Positions 28,559 to 38,159 of a stretch of DNA of 64,000 nucleotides are shown piece after piece. The DNA comes from Allomuricauda sp. CAU 1633 (GTDB lineage: Bacteria > Bacteroidota > Bacteroidia > Flavobacteriales > Flavobacteriaceae). The notes beneath the pieces were generated by a model. It was not told the DNA's origin, did no database searches, and was given only the letters and a program-made list of their open reading frames with translations. Position 1 is the stretch's first letter, and the number at the start of each line of letters is the position of its first letter. Position numbers and translations under genes: made by a program. The stretch lies in the NCBI RefSeq assembly GCF_017313225.1, contig NZ_JAFLNE010000002.1:620001-684000 (forward strand), written 5' to 3'.

Positions 28559-30118
28559 ATGAAGAAAAATAAGTTTTTAGGAATTTTAGCTTTGATCATG
28601 GTCCTTGGAACCACGATCTATAGCTGTGATGATGAAATGTTGCAAGATCCCAAGACAGATGGGGTCAGCGATGCTACAGTGTTCACTTCGGAATCCACAG
28701 CCATTGCAACCGTGACGGGTGTCTATGACGCTTTTCAAGGCGCATATGGTGGTCCTGATGGTATACCAAATGAGTACAATACCAAAGCCATCCATACGAT
28801 TGATAGGTTGACCCAAGATTGGAAGGGTAATGCTACGGACGAGGAATACAGGGATTTTGAGTTGAACCCTGACAATGAGATATCCAATAAACTTTGGCCG
28901 GTGCACTATTATGGAATTGGTCGGGCCAATGTGGTTTTGTACAATCTTCCGCCAGCAATTGAAGGAGGCTTCATTTCTGAGGATCTTGGAAGCAGATTGA
29001 TTGGTGAGGCATTGGTACTTAGGAGTATATTTTATTATTACCTGACCGCTTCAATGGGAGGGGTACCTCTTATATTGGAACCCAATACAGGGGACTCTGA
29101 TTTTTTTGCACCCAGAAATACCGAAGAGGAAGTATGGAACCAACTGGCTTTGGATTTGGAGGACGCGGCCCCAAGATTGCCATGGAGCTACGACATGGAA
29201 AAAGGAAGGGTTACCCGAGGTACGGCATATGCCATGTTGGGAAGCGTATATATGTGGTTGGGACGTTACGACGATGCCGTTGATGCATTGGAACAATTGG
29301 AGGGGCACTATTCCCTAGAACCAAACTATCTGGACATCCATGCGCTGGCCAATAAGAACGGTGTTGAGTCATTGTTCGAAATACAATTCAATGATGAAGG
29401 TAACCTAGGCTGGGAAAGAAATGAGGAAAAAACGTTTCTTCAATCCTTTAATATGCCCAATGAGATCAATGGGGGCTGTTACGGGGGAATTCCAACTGAG
29501 GCATTGTATGAATCATTCGAATCGGGCGACTTAAGGAGGGATTATACTATCATCCCCCCAGGGGGCGAACACCCAGATCCATTGATCAACATCTCGGACT
29601 ATCCAAATGTTCAGGCCAATTATGGTGGAATCAATACCTGTGGTACGGTAGCCGAACCTTGGTTGGGTACAGATGGTTCCGTGGGAAGAACAGGCTATTA
29701 TGGTGTAAAAACTTGGCGTAATCCGCTCATAAGTGGTTGGAACGGGCCGAACATCTTTGGTGGTCAAAACCACATTTGGTTACGATATGGGGAGGTTTTG
29801 CTAAGTCTTGCCGAAGCATATCATAAAAGTGGTAACGATGCCATGGCAATGCAAACATTGATGAGGGTACGTAATCGTGCTTGGGGCGGGACTGCCCCGA
29901 CTCCAACAGGTGATATGATGGATATTATTTTGCAGGAATACCGCCATGAGCTTGGAGGGGAGTTCTCTCTTTGGCTCTGCTTGAGAAGGACAGGAGAAGT
30001 GGATTCATATATGCAGGATGTGTTCGGTATTACCATTCCCCCTGGGCGTGATCTTTTACCGATTCCCAGGACACAGATTGATGTTAACCCAAATTTGGAA
30101 CAAAATCCTGGGTATTAA
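28559..30118 (+). CDS. SusD-like outer-membrane glycan-binding lipoprotein (pair 2)
   Basis: 519 residues with a lipoprotein signal ending in TTIYSC. Typical RagB/SusD features are GEALVLRSIFYYYLTASMGG, AMLGSVYMWLGRYDDAVDAL, IWLRYGEVLLSLAEAYHKSG, LMRVRNRAWG, a C-terminal LWLCLRRTGE and LLPIPRTQIDVNPNLEQNPGY. It forms a bed-bin pair with the SusC encoded 13 bp upstream. A hairpin (30141-30175) follows before the FG-GAP/UnbV gene. Confidence 0.95.
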   Translation: MKKNKFLGILALIMVLGTTIYSCDDEMLQDPKTDGVSDATVFTSESTAIATVTGVYDAFQGAYGGPDGIPNEYNTKAIHTIDRLTQDWKGNATDEEYRDFELNPDNEISNKLWPVHYYGIGRANVVLYNLPPAIEGGFISEDLGSRLIGEALVLRSIFYYYLTASMGGVPLILEPNTGDSDFFAPRNTEEEVWNQLALDLEDAAPRLPWSYDMEKGRVTRGTAYAMLGSVYMWLGRYDDAVDALEQLEGHYSLEPNYLDIHALANKNGVESLFEIQFNDEGNLGWERNEEKTFLQSFNMPNEINGGCYGGIPTEALYESFESGDLRRDYTIIPPGGEHPDPLINISDYPNVQANYGGINTCGTVAEPWLGTDGSVGRTGYYGVKTWRNPLISGWNGPNIFGGQNHIWLRYGEVLLSLAEAYHKSGNDAMAMQTLMRVRNRAWGGTAPTPTGDMMDIILQEYRHELGGEFSLWLCLRRTGEVDSYMQDVFGITIPPGRDLLPIPRTQIDVNPNLEQNPGY

Positions 30119-30140
30119 TATTGATTAGTAATAAGATTTC

Positions 30141-30175
30141 AACAAGGACTTTGGATTGAATTCAAAGTCCTTGTT
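30141..30175 (+). terminator. Hairpin after susD 2, possible (partial) terminator
   Basis: A 13-bp perfect inverted repeat (AACAAGGACTTTG / CAAAGTCCTTGTT) with a nine-base loop. It is followed by AGCTTT, not a long T run, so it may only reduce read-through or protect the upstream message from decay. Confidence 0.6.
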
Positions 30176-30210
30176 AGCTTTGGAAAAGCCGTTGGACTAA
30201 ACGCTGTTTT

Positions 30211-33200
30211 ATGAAAAGGATACACTTTCTTTTGGTTTTGGTATTGACCCTTTTTTCTTGTGGTGAAAAAGAACGGAATAACACCCTTCTTCAATTCAGC
30301 TTACTTTCACCTGTGGATACCGGAATCCCATTTTCAAATAATATCAAGGAAACGGATAGTCTCAACTATTTCACTTACCCCTATATGTACATGGGGGGCG
30401 GGGTTTCAGCCGGTGATATCAACAATGATGGTCTGCTCGACCTTTTTTTTACGGCCAATATGGAATCGAACCGACTCTATCTCAACAAAGGGAACTTCAA
30501 GTTTGAGGATATTACCGAGCGTGCCAATATTGCTGGTGATGGGAGATGGTATACCGGGAGTACCATGGTGGATATCAATAATGATGGCCATTTGGACATC
30601 TATGTAAGCGTATCGGGAAAAGGAGAAAACCGTCAAAATGCACTTTATATCAATAATGGTGATTTGACCTTTTCTGAAAAAGCCGCTGATTATAACATTG
30701 ACCATAACGGTCATACCACCCAAGGCTCATTTTTTGACTATGACAATGATGGGGATCTGGACCTGTACCTGGCCAACTATCCACCCACACAGTTCAACAG
30801 CCCTGTGGAACTCTATGCCTTTAGAATGAAGAACCCAAGGATTGAGGCATCCGATATCTTGTTCAGAAATGATGGAGATGGTTCCTTTACGGATGTGACC
30901 GAGGAGGCTGGTATATTGAATTTTGGACTTTCCCTGAGTGCAACGACCGGGGATTTCAACAACGATGGTTGGCAGGACATCTATGTTTCAAACGATTTTG
31001 ATTCACCCGATTATTTCTATGTAAACAACCAGGATGGGACTTTTAAGGAGGTTTCCCGAAATGCCCTAAACCATACATCCCAATACGGTATGGGAACCGA
31101 TGTTGCCGATTACAATAATGACAACCTTCTCGATATCGGACAGATGGATATGACCCCAGAGGACAATAAAAGATCAAAAGCCAATATGGGCAGTATGAAC
31201 CCGGCCCTTTTCAATAGGATGGTGGGTTATGGATTGCACCACCAGTACATGCAAAACAGCCTTCAATTGAATCGTGGTATGGATGGGAGTGGAGAGTTAA
31301 GGTTCAGTGAAGTTTCCCGGATATCCGGATTGGCCACAACAGATTGGAGTTGGGCCATTCTTTTTTCAGATTTGGACAATGACGGTTGGAAGGATGTCTT
31401 TGTTTCAAATGGATCCCGAAGGGATATCAACAATAAGGATTACTTTAAAAAATTGGATGTGAAATTGAGGTTCAATAAAGCACTCACATCCGACGAGATT
31501 GAAAATATTCCCTCTGAAAAAATCAGCAACTATGTTTTTGCCAACAATGGCGATTATACCTTTGAAAATGTTACAAGGGAATGGGGCATGGACAATAAGA
31601 CCTTTTCCAACGGGGCATTGTATGCCGATTTGGACAATGACGGTGATATGGATATGGTCATAAACAACATTGATGAACCGGTATCCATCTACAGAAACAA
31701 TAACCCACGCAACCATAATTTTATGAAGGTCAAACTTGAGGGAGCTCCAGAAAATAAGAATGGATTGGGCTCACGCGTGTTCGTAAACACCAATTCAGGT
31801 GAACAAATGCAGGAATTGACCCTTACCAGGGGGTTTCAATCTTCAATGGCACCCGAGTTGGTTTTTGGCTTGGCCGACCAAGAGTTGGTGGAAATGGTGA
31901 AAGTAATTTGGCCGGATGGAAAAGTGTCCCGTATGCAGGCACAGAAGGCGAATCAAGTCCTGACCTTTGACTATCATCGGGATGCGCAAAAGGCCGAGGG
32001 TAGGGATGTACCCGGAAAAAGGGTCTTTAGTACTCTTCCCTTGGACAAATTGGCCATTGACTTCAAGCATACAGAAAATACATATGATGACTATGAAAAA
32101 GAACCGTTGTTGCCCCATCAGACATCAATGCTCGGGCCTGGTCTGGCCGTTGGTGATGTCAATGATGACGGGCTACAGGATTTTTATATCGGAGGCGCAT
32201 CGAAACAGGCAGGAGCCATGTTTTTGCAGACTGTTGACGGTAAATTTGTAGCTGCAAACGAGAAGACTTTTGTATCGGATTCGGAAGCCGAGGATATGGA
32301 TGCGGTCTTTTTTGATTCGGACGGTGACCATGACCTTGACCTATATGTGGTGAGCGGAGGAAATGAGTTTGCAGATGGTGCAATGTTGCTTCAAGACAGA
32401 CTCTATATCAATGATGGAATGGGGAATTTCACAAAATCAAAAAAAAGTCTGCCCCAAATGTACACTAGTGGATCAAAGGTGAAACCCGCTGATTACGATG
32501 GGGATGGAGATTTGGATCTGTTCGTGGGTGGGCGGTTGACCCCTGGAAAATATCCATGGCCCGCCAAAAGTTACCTGCTTGAAAACAAGGGAACCTTTTT
32601 TGAAGATCGCACGGAAAACCTGGCTCCGGATTTTGGGAATTTGGGTTTGATCACCGACGCCGTATGGACCGACTTCGATGCCAATGGGACCATGGATATC
32701 ATTATTGTTGGGGAATGGACACCTATTCTGTTTTATTCAAATACCGCGAACGGTTTCATCAATGTAACCGATAGTACGGGCTTGGAAAATACTGAAGGAT
32801 GGTGGTTCAGTTTGGCACAAGCGGATTTTGATAATGATGGTGACATGGATTATGTGGCCGGGAACCTTGGTTTGAACTATAAGTATCAGGCATCCCCGGA
32901 TGAGCCGTTTGAGGTCTTTGCGGATGATTTTGACAACAATGGAAGTAAGGATATTGTATTGAGCTACTACAATTTCGGTGAGGTTTTTCCGGTTCGGGGA
33001 AGATCCTGTTCTTCGCAACAGATTCCTTCGATAACCCAAAAATTTGAGGACTATAATTCCTTTGCCTCAGCTGATTTGGTTGATATCTATGGGAAGGAAG
33101 ACCTTGATTCGGCGGAAATCCATTATGCAGCGAAAACCTTTGCAAGTAGTTATATAGAAAATTTGGGCAATGGAAGGTTTTCCTTGCACAAGTTGCCCAA

Positions 33201-33513
33201 TGAGGCGCAATTCTCATCCGTGAACGGTATTTTGGCAATGGATATTGATGACGATGGTTTCAAGGATTTGGTCTTGGCTGGAAACCTTTATGTCTCTGAG
33301 ATAGAGACCCCAAGGAACGACGCATCCTATGGCACATACCTCAAGGGTGATGGAACGGGAAAGTTCCATGCGTTGCCAAGCATGGAAAGTGGACTTTTTA
33401 TCGGTGGAGATGTGAAGGACTTGGCCCATATGGAAGTGGATGGGGAAAAATTCATGATCGCAGCAAAAAACAATGACTTTCCACAATTTGTAAAGTTGGT
33501 CAAAGGCAAATGA
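30211..33513 (+). CDS. Large FG-GAP/VCBS repeat lipoprotein with ASPIC/UnbV domain
   Basis: 1100 residues, lipobox LVLTLFSC. Repeats of the form DINNDGLLDLF, DINNDGHLDIY, DYDNDGDLDLY, DLDNDGWKDVF, DYDGDGDLDLF and DFDNNGSKDIV run through two propeller-like halves around a central UnbV domain (GLGSRVFVNTNSGEQ, VFGLADQELVEMVKVIWPDG). It is a close, full-length paralogue of the protein at 7638-10958; the first 150 residues are nearly the same. It lies 92 bp after susD 2 and ahead of the mannanase. A surface role in glycan capture is inferred from that position. Confidence 0.88.
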   Translation: MKRIHFLLVLVLTLFSCGEKERNNTLLQFSLLSPVDTGIPFSNNIKETDSLNYFTYPYMYMGGGVSAGDINNDGLLDLFFTANMESNRLYLNKGNFKFEDITERANIAGDGRWYTGSTMVDINNDGHLDIYVSVSGKGENRQNALYINNGDLTFSEKAADYNIDHNGHTTQGSFFDYDNDGDLDLYLANYPPTQFNSPVELYAFRMKNPRIEASDILFRNDGDGSFTDVTEEAGILNFGLSLSATTGDFNNDGWQDIYVSNDFDSPDYFYVNNQDGTFKEVSRNALNHTSQYGMGTDVADYNNDNLLDIGQMDMTPEDNKRSKANMGSMNPALFNRMVGYGLHHQYMQNSLQLNRGMDGSGELRFSEVSRISGLATTDWSWAILFSDLDNDGWKDVFVSNGSRRDINNKDYFKKLDVKLRFNKALTSDEIENIPSEKISNYVFANNGDYTFENVTREWGMDNKTFSNGALYADLDNDGDMDMVINNIDEPVSIYRNNNPRNHNFMKVKLEGAPENKNGLGSRVFVNTNSGEQMQELTLTRGFQSSMAPELVFGLADQELVEMVKVIWPDGKVSRMQAQKANQVLTFDYHRDAQKAEGRDVPGKRVFSTLPLDKLAIDFKHTENTYDDYEKEPLLPHQTSMLGPGLAVGDVNDDGLQDFYIGGASKQAGAMFLQTVDGKFVAANEKTFVSDSEAEDMDAVFFDSDGDHDLDLYVVSGGNEFADGAMLLQDRLYINDGMGNFTKSKKSLPQMYTSGSKVKPADYDGDGDLDLFVGGRLTPGKYPWPAKSYLLENKGTFFEDRTENLAPDFGNLGLITDAVWTDFDANGTMDIIIVGEWTPILFYSNTANGFINVTDSTGLENTEGWWFSLAQADFDNDGDMDYVAGNLGLNYKYQASPDEPFEVFADDFDNNGSKDIVLSYYNFGEVFPVRGRSCSSQQIPSITQKFEDYNSFASADLVDIYGKEDLDSAEIHYAAKTFASSYIENLGNGRFSLHKLPNEAQFSSVNGILAMDIDDDGFKDLVLAGNLYVSEIETPRNDASYGTYLKGDGTGKFHALPSMESGLFIGGDVKDLAHMEVDGEKFMIAAKNNDFPQFVKLVKGK

Positions 33514-33621
33514 AGTTCATTCACACTATATAATAGGATTGAATAACCAAACGAAGTGTAAATACTGTTTTTTTTATCGCAAAATGATTAAAAAGTATCA
33601 AAACCTACAAATGTTAAAATT

Positions 33622-33629
33622 TATATTTG
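33622..33629 (+). promoter_or_regulatory. Candidate -7 box TATATTTG upstream of GH26 gene
   Basis: TATATTTG fits TAnnTTTG and lies about 90 bp before the GH26 start. No good TTG at -33 was found, so support is weak. Confidence 0.3.
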
Positions 33630-33703
33630 TAATTGAATTGTTAAAGTGATTTTTTTTGGTATTTGATACTTTGATATTCTCTTTAAAATACGGTGAATAG
33701 GCT

Positions 33704-33710
33704 AGGAGGG
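33704..33710 (+). promoter_or_regulatory. Strong Shine-Dalgarno AGGAGGG before GH26 start
   Basis: AGGAGGG stands seven bases before the ATG at 33718 and fixes that start. Such strong sites are uncommon in Bacteroidota, and other genes here lack them. Confidence 0.6.
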
Positions 33711-33717
33711 AAAAAGA

Positions 33718-34854
33718 ATGAAAAACATGTGTTCCGGTTCAAATAAGGTTTTTTATGGCCTACTTGGTTTTCTTGTACTGATCATGCAATCCTGCAGTTC
33801 CTATAAAAAGTTTGTCGATCAAAATACCTCCCTTACCGATAAGACCCCCACTTTAGGAACTAAGTTGTTATATCATAAAGTAAACAACATAAAGAAAGTA
33901 GGGTATGCTTTTGGCCATCAAGATGCCTTGGCCTATGGGATTGGATGGAAAAACAAGGGAAATGTCTTCAAGAGTGATGTCCAGGATGTTACTGGTGACC
34001 ATCCCGCCATTCATGGTTTTGAAATTGGGCATATAGAAAAAGGCAGGGTCCAAAATTTGGACACGGTCAATTTTGACCTGATGAAAAGCCTCATTCGAAA
34101 AGCCCATCAAGAAAAGGGAATAGTGACCATTAGTTGGCACCCCGATAACCCTGTTTCCCAGAAGAGCGCGTGGGATACCACCGAAGCTGTAAAGTATGTA
34201 CTCAAGGACGGGCCATTGCATCCAAAATATAGAGGGTGGCTTTCCCGAGTGGCTGATTTTTTAAATGACCTAAGGGATAAAAAAGGGAACCTGATACCGG
34301 TGATATTCAGACCCTATCATGAAATGAACGGCAGTTGGTTCTGGTGGGGGGAGGGCAATTGTACTTCAGCGGAATATCGGCAACTTTGGCGCGAAACTGT
34401 TGATATCTTAAGCAACGAATTTGATGTACATAATGTGTTGTATGCCTACTCGGTAAATACTTTTCGGACAGTGGAGGAATACTTGAAATATTATCCTGGG
34501 GATGCCTATGTGGATATTTTGGGAGTGGATATATATCAGCATGGTACCGTGGAGGACTTTGTTGAGGCCCTAAATACAGATCTTGCGATATTGAAGAAAA
34601 TAGGAAATGACAAAAATAAACCCTTCGCACTTACGGAGGCCGGGTTGAACAAAGTCCCTATTGAGGATTGGTGGACACGGATTTTGGATAAAAACATTGC
34701 CCAATATGATATTTCTTGGGCCCTGTTTTGGCGGAATGCATGGTCAAGCCACTATTTTGTCCCCTACTCAGGAGCAACAAGCAGCTCCGATTTTGTGAAA
34801 TTCAAAGAGCTTCCCCATGTATTGTTTTTAAAGGATATCAAAAAAATTAAATGA
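33718..34854 (+). CDS. GH26 endo-beta-1,4-mannanase, lipoprotein
   Basis: 378 residues with lipobox LVLIMQSC, so probably outer-membrane or periplasmic. GH26 clan-A barrel: GFEIGHIEKG, VTISWHPDNP, then the acid/base motif FRPYHEMNGSWFWW (Glu202) and the nucleophile motif FALTEAGLN (Glu307). It cuts beta-1,4-mannan or (gluco)mannan backbones to oligosaccharides, commonly mannobiose. The GH130 gene follows by 36 bp, which fits linked mannanase and phosphorylase steps. A strong ribosome-binding site supports the start. Confidence 0.93.
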   Translation: MKNMCSGSNKVFYGLLGFLVLIMQSCSSYKKFVDQNTSLTDKTPTLGTKLLYHKVNNIKKVGYAFGHQDALAYGIGWKNKGNVFKSDVQDVTGDHPAIHGFEIGHIEKGRVQNLDTVNFDLMKSLIRKAHQEKGIVTISWHPDNPVSQKSAWDTTEAVKYVLKDGPLHPKYRGWLSRVADFLNDLRDKKGNLIPVIFRPYHEMNGSWFWWGEGNCTSAEYRQLWRETVDILSNEFDVHNVLYAYSVNTFRTVEEYLKYYPGDAYVDILGVDIYQHGTVEDFVEALNTDLAILKKIGNDKNKPFALTEAGLNKVPIEDWWTRILDKNIAQYDISWALFWRNAWSSHYFVPYSGATSSSDFVKFKELPHVLFLKDIKKIK

Positions 34855-34890
34855 AGGTTAATTTCTGAATATCTACCATAAATCCCGACT

Positions 34891-36081
34891 ATGAGAAATA
34901 ATGTTATCATCCCAAATTTCCCGACAAAATATCATAAACTCTTTAAAGAACATCAAAAATTGGTGGATAGAAAAAATGTGATGGACGTAAAGACCAATGG
35001 AATCTATAATAGGTACAAATATCCGATCATCACAGCTGAGCACATTCCCATCCACTGGCGCTATGATCTGAACATGGAGACCAATCCGTATGGTCTGGAA
35101 AGGATCGGTGTCAATGCTGCCTTTAACGCCGGGGCCATTAAATGGAACGGAAAATACGTTTTGGCCATAAGAGTGGAAGGGGCTGACAGAAAATCTTTTT
35201 TTGCATTTGCCGAAAGTAATAACGGTGTCGACGGTTTTACATTTTGGGACAAGCCAATGATACTTCCCCAGAACGAGGAACCTGATGTCAATGTCTATGA
35301 CATGCGTTTGGTGAAACATGAGGACGGTTATGTCTATGGCATTTTTTGTACGGAAAGAAAAGATCCAAAGGCTTCCGCAGGTGATACATCCGCAGCGGTG
35401 GCCAATGCAGGTATCATACGATCAAAGGACCTCAAAAATTGGGAGCGGCTGCCAGACCTGATATCAACGGCAAAACAACAGCGCAATGTAACACTGCATC
35501 CAGAGTTTGTAAATGGAAAATATGCAGTGTACACTCGACCGCAAGATGGCTTTATCCTTACCGGGTCAGGTGGAGGTATCGGACTTGGCTATGTAGATGA
35601 CATGACCAATCCTGTGGTCAAGGATGAAGTCATTGTCAGTAACAAGGAATACCATACCGTCTATGAGTTAAAGAACGGACAAGGACCGTCGCCCATCAAA
35701 ACCCCTGATGGATGGCTCCATTTGGCCCATGGAGTCCGCAATACCGCTGCTGGATTACGATATGTGCTATATATGTTCATGACAGGCCTTGAGGACATCA
35801 CGAAGTTAGTCCATAGGCCCGGGGGGTATTTAATGGCCCCCAACGATCAAGAAATCATAGGTGATGTCGGGAATGTACTTTTCTGTAATGGATGGGTTGT
35901 TGATGACGATGGCAAGGTCTTCATCTATTATGCTTCTTCCGATACCCGGATGCATGTGGCGACTACAACAATCGATGTTTTGGTGGATTATTGCAAGAAC
36001 ACCCCTGAGGATAAATTGTATTCCAATAAATCGGTCGAGGCCATTATTGATTTGATTGACAGAAACGAAGGATTGTATTAG
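34891..36081 (+). CDS. GH130 beta-1,4-mannosylglucose phosphorylase
   Basis: 396 residues, no signal peptide, so cytosolic. It matches GH130 subfamily 1: YPIITAEHIPIHWRYDLN, GVNAAFNAGAIKWNGKYVL, VNVYDMRLV (catalytic Asp137 by position), RNVTLHPEFVNGKYAVYTRP, GQGPSPIKTPDGWL and YYASSDTRMHVATTT. The characterised Bacteroides fragilis enzyme converts 4-O-beta-mannosyl-glucose and phosphate to mannose-1-phosphate and glucose. Its substrate is made from mannobiose by the AGE-family epimerase at 47615-48796. A bidirectional terminator follows the gene. Confidence 0.93.
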   Translation: MRNNVIIPNFPTKYHKLFKEHQKLVDRKNVMDVKTNGIYNRYKYPIITAEHIPIHWRYDLNMETNPYGLERIGVNAAFNAGAIKWNGKYVLAIRVEGADRKSFFAFAESNNGVDGFTFWDKPMILPQNEEPDVNVYDMRLVKHEDGYVYGIFCTERKDPKASAGDTSAAVANAGIIRSKDLKNWERLPDLISTAKQQRNVTLHPEFVNGKYAVYTRPQDGFILTGSGGGIGLGYVDDMTNPVVKDEVIVSNKEYHTVYELKNGQGPSPIKTPDGWLHLAHGVRNTAAGLRYVLYMFMTGLEDITKLVHRPGGYLMAPNDQEIIGDVGNVLFCNGWVVDDDGKVFIYYASSDTRMHVATTTIDVLVDYCKNTPEDKLYSNKSVEAIIDLIDRNEGLY

Positions 36082-36123
36082 TTCCAAAATAAACCCTCAA
36101 AAAAAGGGCAAGTATAAAGAAAC

Positions 36124-36160
36124 AAAAGCCCAAAAATGGAATCCCATTTTGGGCTTTTTA
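36124..36160. terminator. Bidirectional intrinsic terminator
   Basis: AAAAGCCCAAAAATGG (36124-36139) pairs with CCATTTTGGGCTTTT (36144-36158) with one bulged A and a four-base loop, ending in a T run. It serves the convergent GH130 and GH30-like genes. Confidence 0.85.
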
Positions 36161-36194
36161 AGGGTCAGTGTTTAGGAAAAATCAGCAGCTAATT

Positions 36195-38159
36195 CTAGTC
36201 GTTGATCAGAGAGATAAAACTTGCCCCTTCCAATTCCACTATGGCCAAGCCATTTCGGACTGATACCGTCCTGATGGTTTCAAAAGACTTCTCTTGATTT
36301 GTAGTATAGATCTTTAATCGTTTGATACGATTGGGGATTCCGGTGATGGTGGCATTTCTTGTGGCCCCTTTATTGACAAGATGAACGGCCAATTTGTTCT
36401 TCCTTGAACTTAAAAAGGCGGCAGGGGTCACAAGATCTTCACTGGAGGTTATTGGAATTGCTTGGAGCCCCTTTGGGGTGCTCCCCAACTGTTTTAAATT
36501 GAAGAATCTCTGAGTGGGATACAGGTCCTGGGAGTCGTTACCGAAGATTCCTCCCCCTGACATGGGTGAGTAATCCGATGTCAATTGCCATTGTAGGATG
36601 GTCAACGGCTGTGATATGTTCAATATTTTCAAATACACATCAATTTCATCCAATGCGTAGGTCGGCTCTTCAAAAATCTGTGGATAGCGCCAAGCCCCGG
36701 CATCTATGCTCCCCTCTCCAACAAATAACGGCACCCCCACCCGTTTGGAAATGTCCGACCATTTCAACAGATTTTCGTCGGTCCACCCTCTCCAGGAGTG
36801 AAAAGAAACCCCTCCGATGTAAGGTCTTGTCTCTGGGTCTACGGAGGCGATGGTGGTAAACTTCCATCCATTGGCATCTGCGGTATCCCCCAAAAGAAAC
36901 TTGGTATCCACCCCCTGGGACCTGAGGAATGTTCCCAACTCCTTTATCAATATATTGTGTTCTTCCGCTGTCTGGCGGACATCTATTCCCAAATCTGACT
37001 CATTAAAAGAAAACATGGCCGTTTCCACATCATAGGCCTCTTCCAAATACTTTATGTAGTCCGTAATAGATCTATAAATGGCCATTTTTTTGCTTTGGTC
37101 CAATGCATTGCCCCGTGTTCCGTCCGGGTTGGCCCCGCGTACCCTTTCTCCGATGATGGCCCAATCGGGAGGGAACCATGCTGCCAATATTACCGGGATT
37201 CCCATTTTGTCCAAGCGTTGTGCCATTTCCATGGCTTCCCTTACTTTTGGATGAAGGTTTCCATTTTTGGCCTCCTCAATGGGATTTTTGGAGAGGTCTG
37301 GGTGCCATTGTCTCCAAGGCATCTCAACCCTAGACCATGAAACCCTTAGATTATCCAGGCTATAGTCGATGACCTGAGGATCCATTCTAGGGTTCTGTAA
37401 CCTAAAATTGCCTCCAATCCCATCAAATTTCTCCCCTAATTGATCAGGAAAAACTTCGAGCTCAATGGGGGATGTATCTATCACACCCGATGCGCTTATC
37501 GTGAAGGTATTGCTATATTGGGTATGGGCAGGTATTTGTCCACTGGCCAACCCAAAGTTGAGCTCTATTTTTGGGTGAATGGAATCCAGGGCACGAATGC
37601 TCACCTCAGTTGGTTTTTCAAAAAAAATGTTCAATTCCCGTGTTGGGGAAGTTACCTTCACTGACGTGGATGGGGCCTTATAATCAGCACCATCAAATGA
37701 TTTATTGATATCGGCTAAATGGAATTGGGATGGGGTTTTGATGGCAAATTCGGTATCCGACCCAAATTCCTCGGGCAATTCAATTCTAAAGTAAGCGCCA
37801 TTGATCAAAGTGTCAACGGTTGAGGAAAAATCAATCTGTACAACAGTTGATTCCTTTGGATTGGAATACAGGGTTTCCTTCCATAGGATGCTGTCCATGG
37901 CATATGAAAAAACTTTTTTATCCACCTCCCTTTTAAAGTCAATGCGTTGACGCTCCTTTCGGGTGGCCCTTTCCTCGGAATTCTGGTCGACCAAGACCAA
38001 ACTGGACCTGAACTCCATCAATTGATTGTCAATTCGAATGCCCGTGATGTTTCCCCATGTCGTAAATTCGGTCTGGGAGAATCCTGATAATGGCATCAAT
38101 GCAACAATAAATAGTGTAAAACAATATTGTTTAGTGCTTGTTGGTAAACTGTATCTCAT
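36195..38159 (-). CDS. Clan GH-A glycoside hydrolase, GH30-like, family uncertain
   Basis: About 654 residues from ATG at 38159, chosen because it leaves a clean signal peptide (YCFTLFIVALMPLSGFSQ); it overlaps the GH26 stop by 29 bp. Residues about 20-240 are a beta-rich N-terminal domain. The barrel begins with GEKFDGIGGNFRLQNP, as in GH30-type enzymes, and continues with RVEMPWRQW, an acid/base motif FNESDLG (Glu387) and a nucleophile motif FVGEGS (Glu482). A small C-terminal beta domain closes the protein. GH30 and related families cut beta-linked glucans, xylans or glucuronides; the sequence alone does not fix the family. Transcribed in one direction with GH26 and GH9, so probably one operon. 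Confidence 0.75.
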   Translation of the reverse strand: MRYSLPTSTKQYCFTLFIVALMPLSGFSQTEFTTWGNITGIRIDNQLMEFRSSLVLVDQNSEERATRKERQRIDFKREVDKKVFSYAMDSILWKETLYSNPKESTVVQIDFSSTVDTLINGAYFRIELPEEFGSDTEFAIKTPSQFHLADINKSFDGADYKAPSTSVKVTSPTRELNIFFEKPTEVSIRALDSIHPKIELNFGLASGQIPAHTQYSNTFTISASGVIDTSPIELEVFPDQLGEKFDGIGGNFRLQNPRMDPQVIDYSLDNLRVSWSRVEMPWRQWHPDLSKNPIEEAKNGNLHPKVREAMEMAQRLDKMGIPVILAAWFPPDWAIIGERVRGANPDGTRGNALDQSKKMAIYRSITDYIKYLEEAYDVETAMFSFNESDLGIDVRQTAEEHNILIKELGTFLRSQGVDTKFLLGDTADANGWKFTTIASVDPETRPYIGGVSFHSWRGWTDENLLKWSDISKRVGVPLFVGEGSIDAGAWRYPQIFEEPTYALDEIDVYLKILNISQPLTILQWQLTSDYSPMSGGGIFGNDSQDLYPTQRFFNLKQLGSTPKGLQAIPITSSEDLVTPAAFLSSRKNKLAVHLVNKGATRNATITGIPNRIKRLKIYTTNQEKSFETIRTVSVRNGLAIVELEGASFISLIND

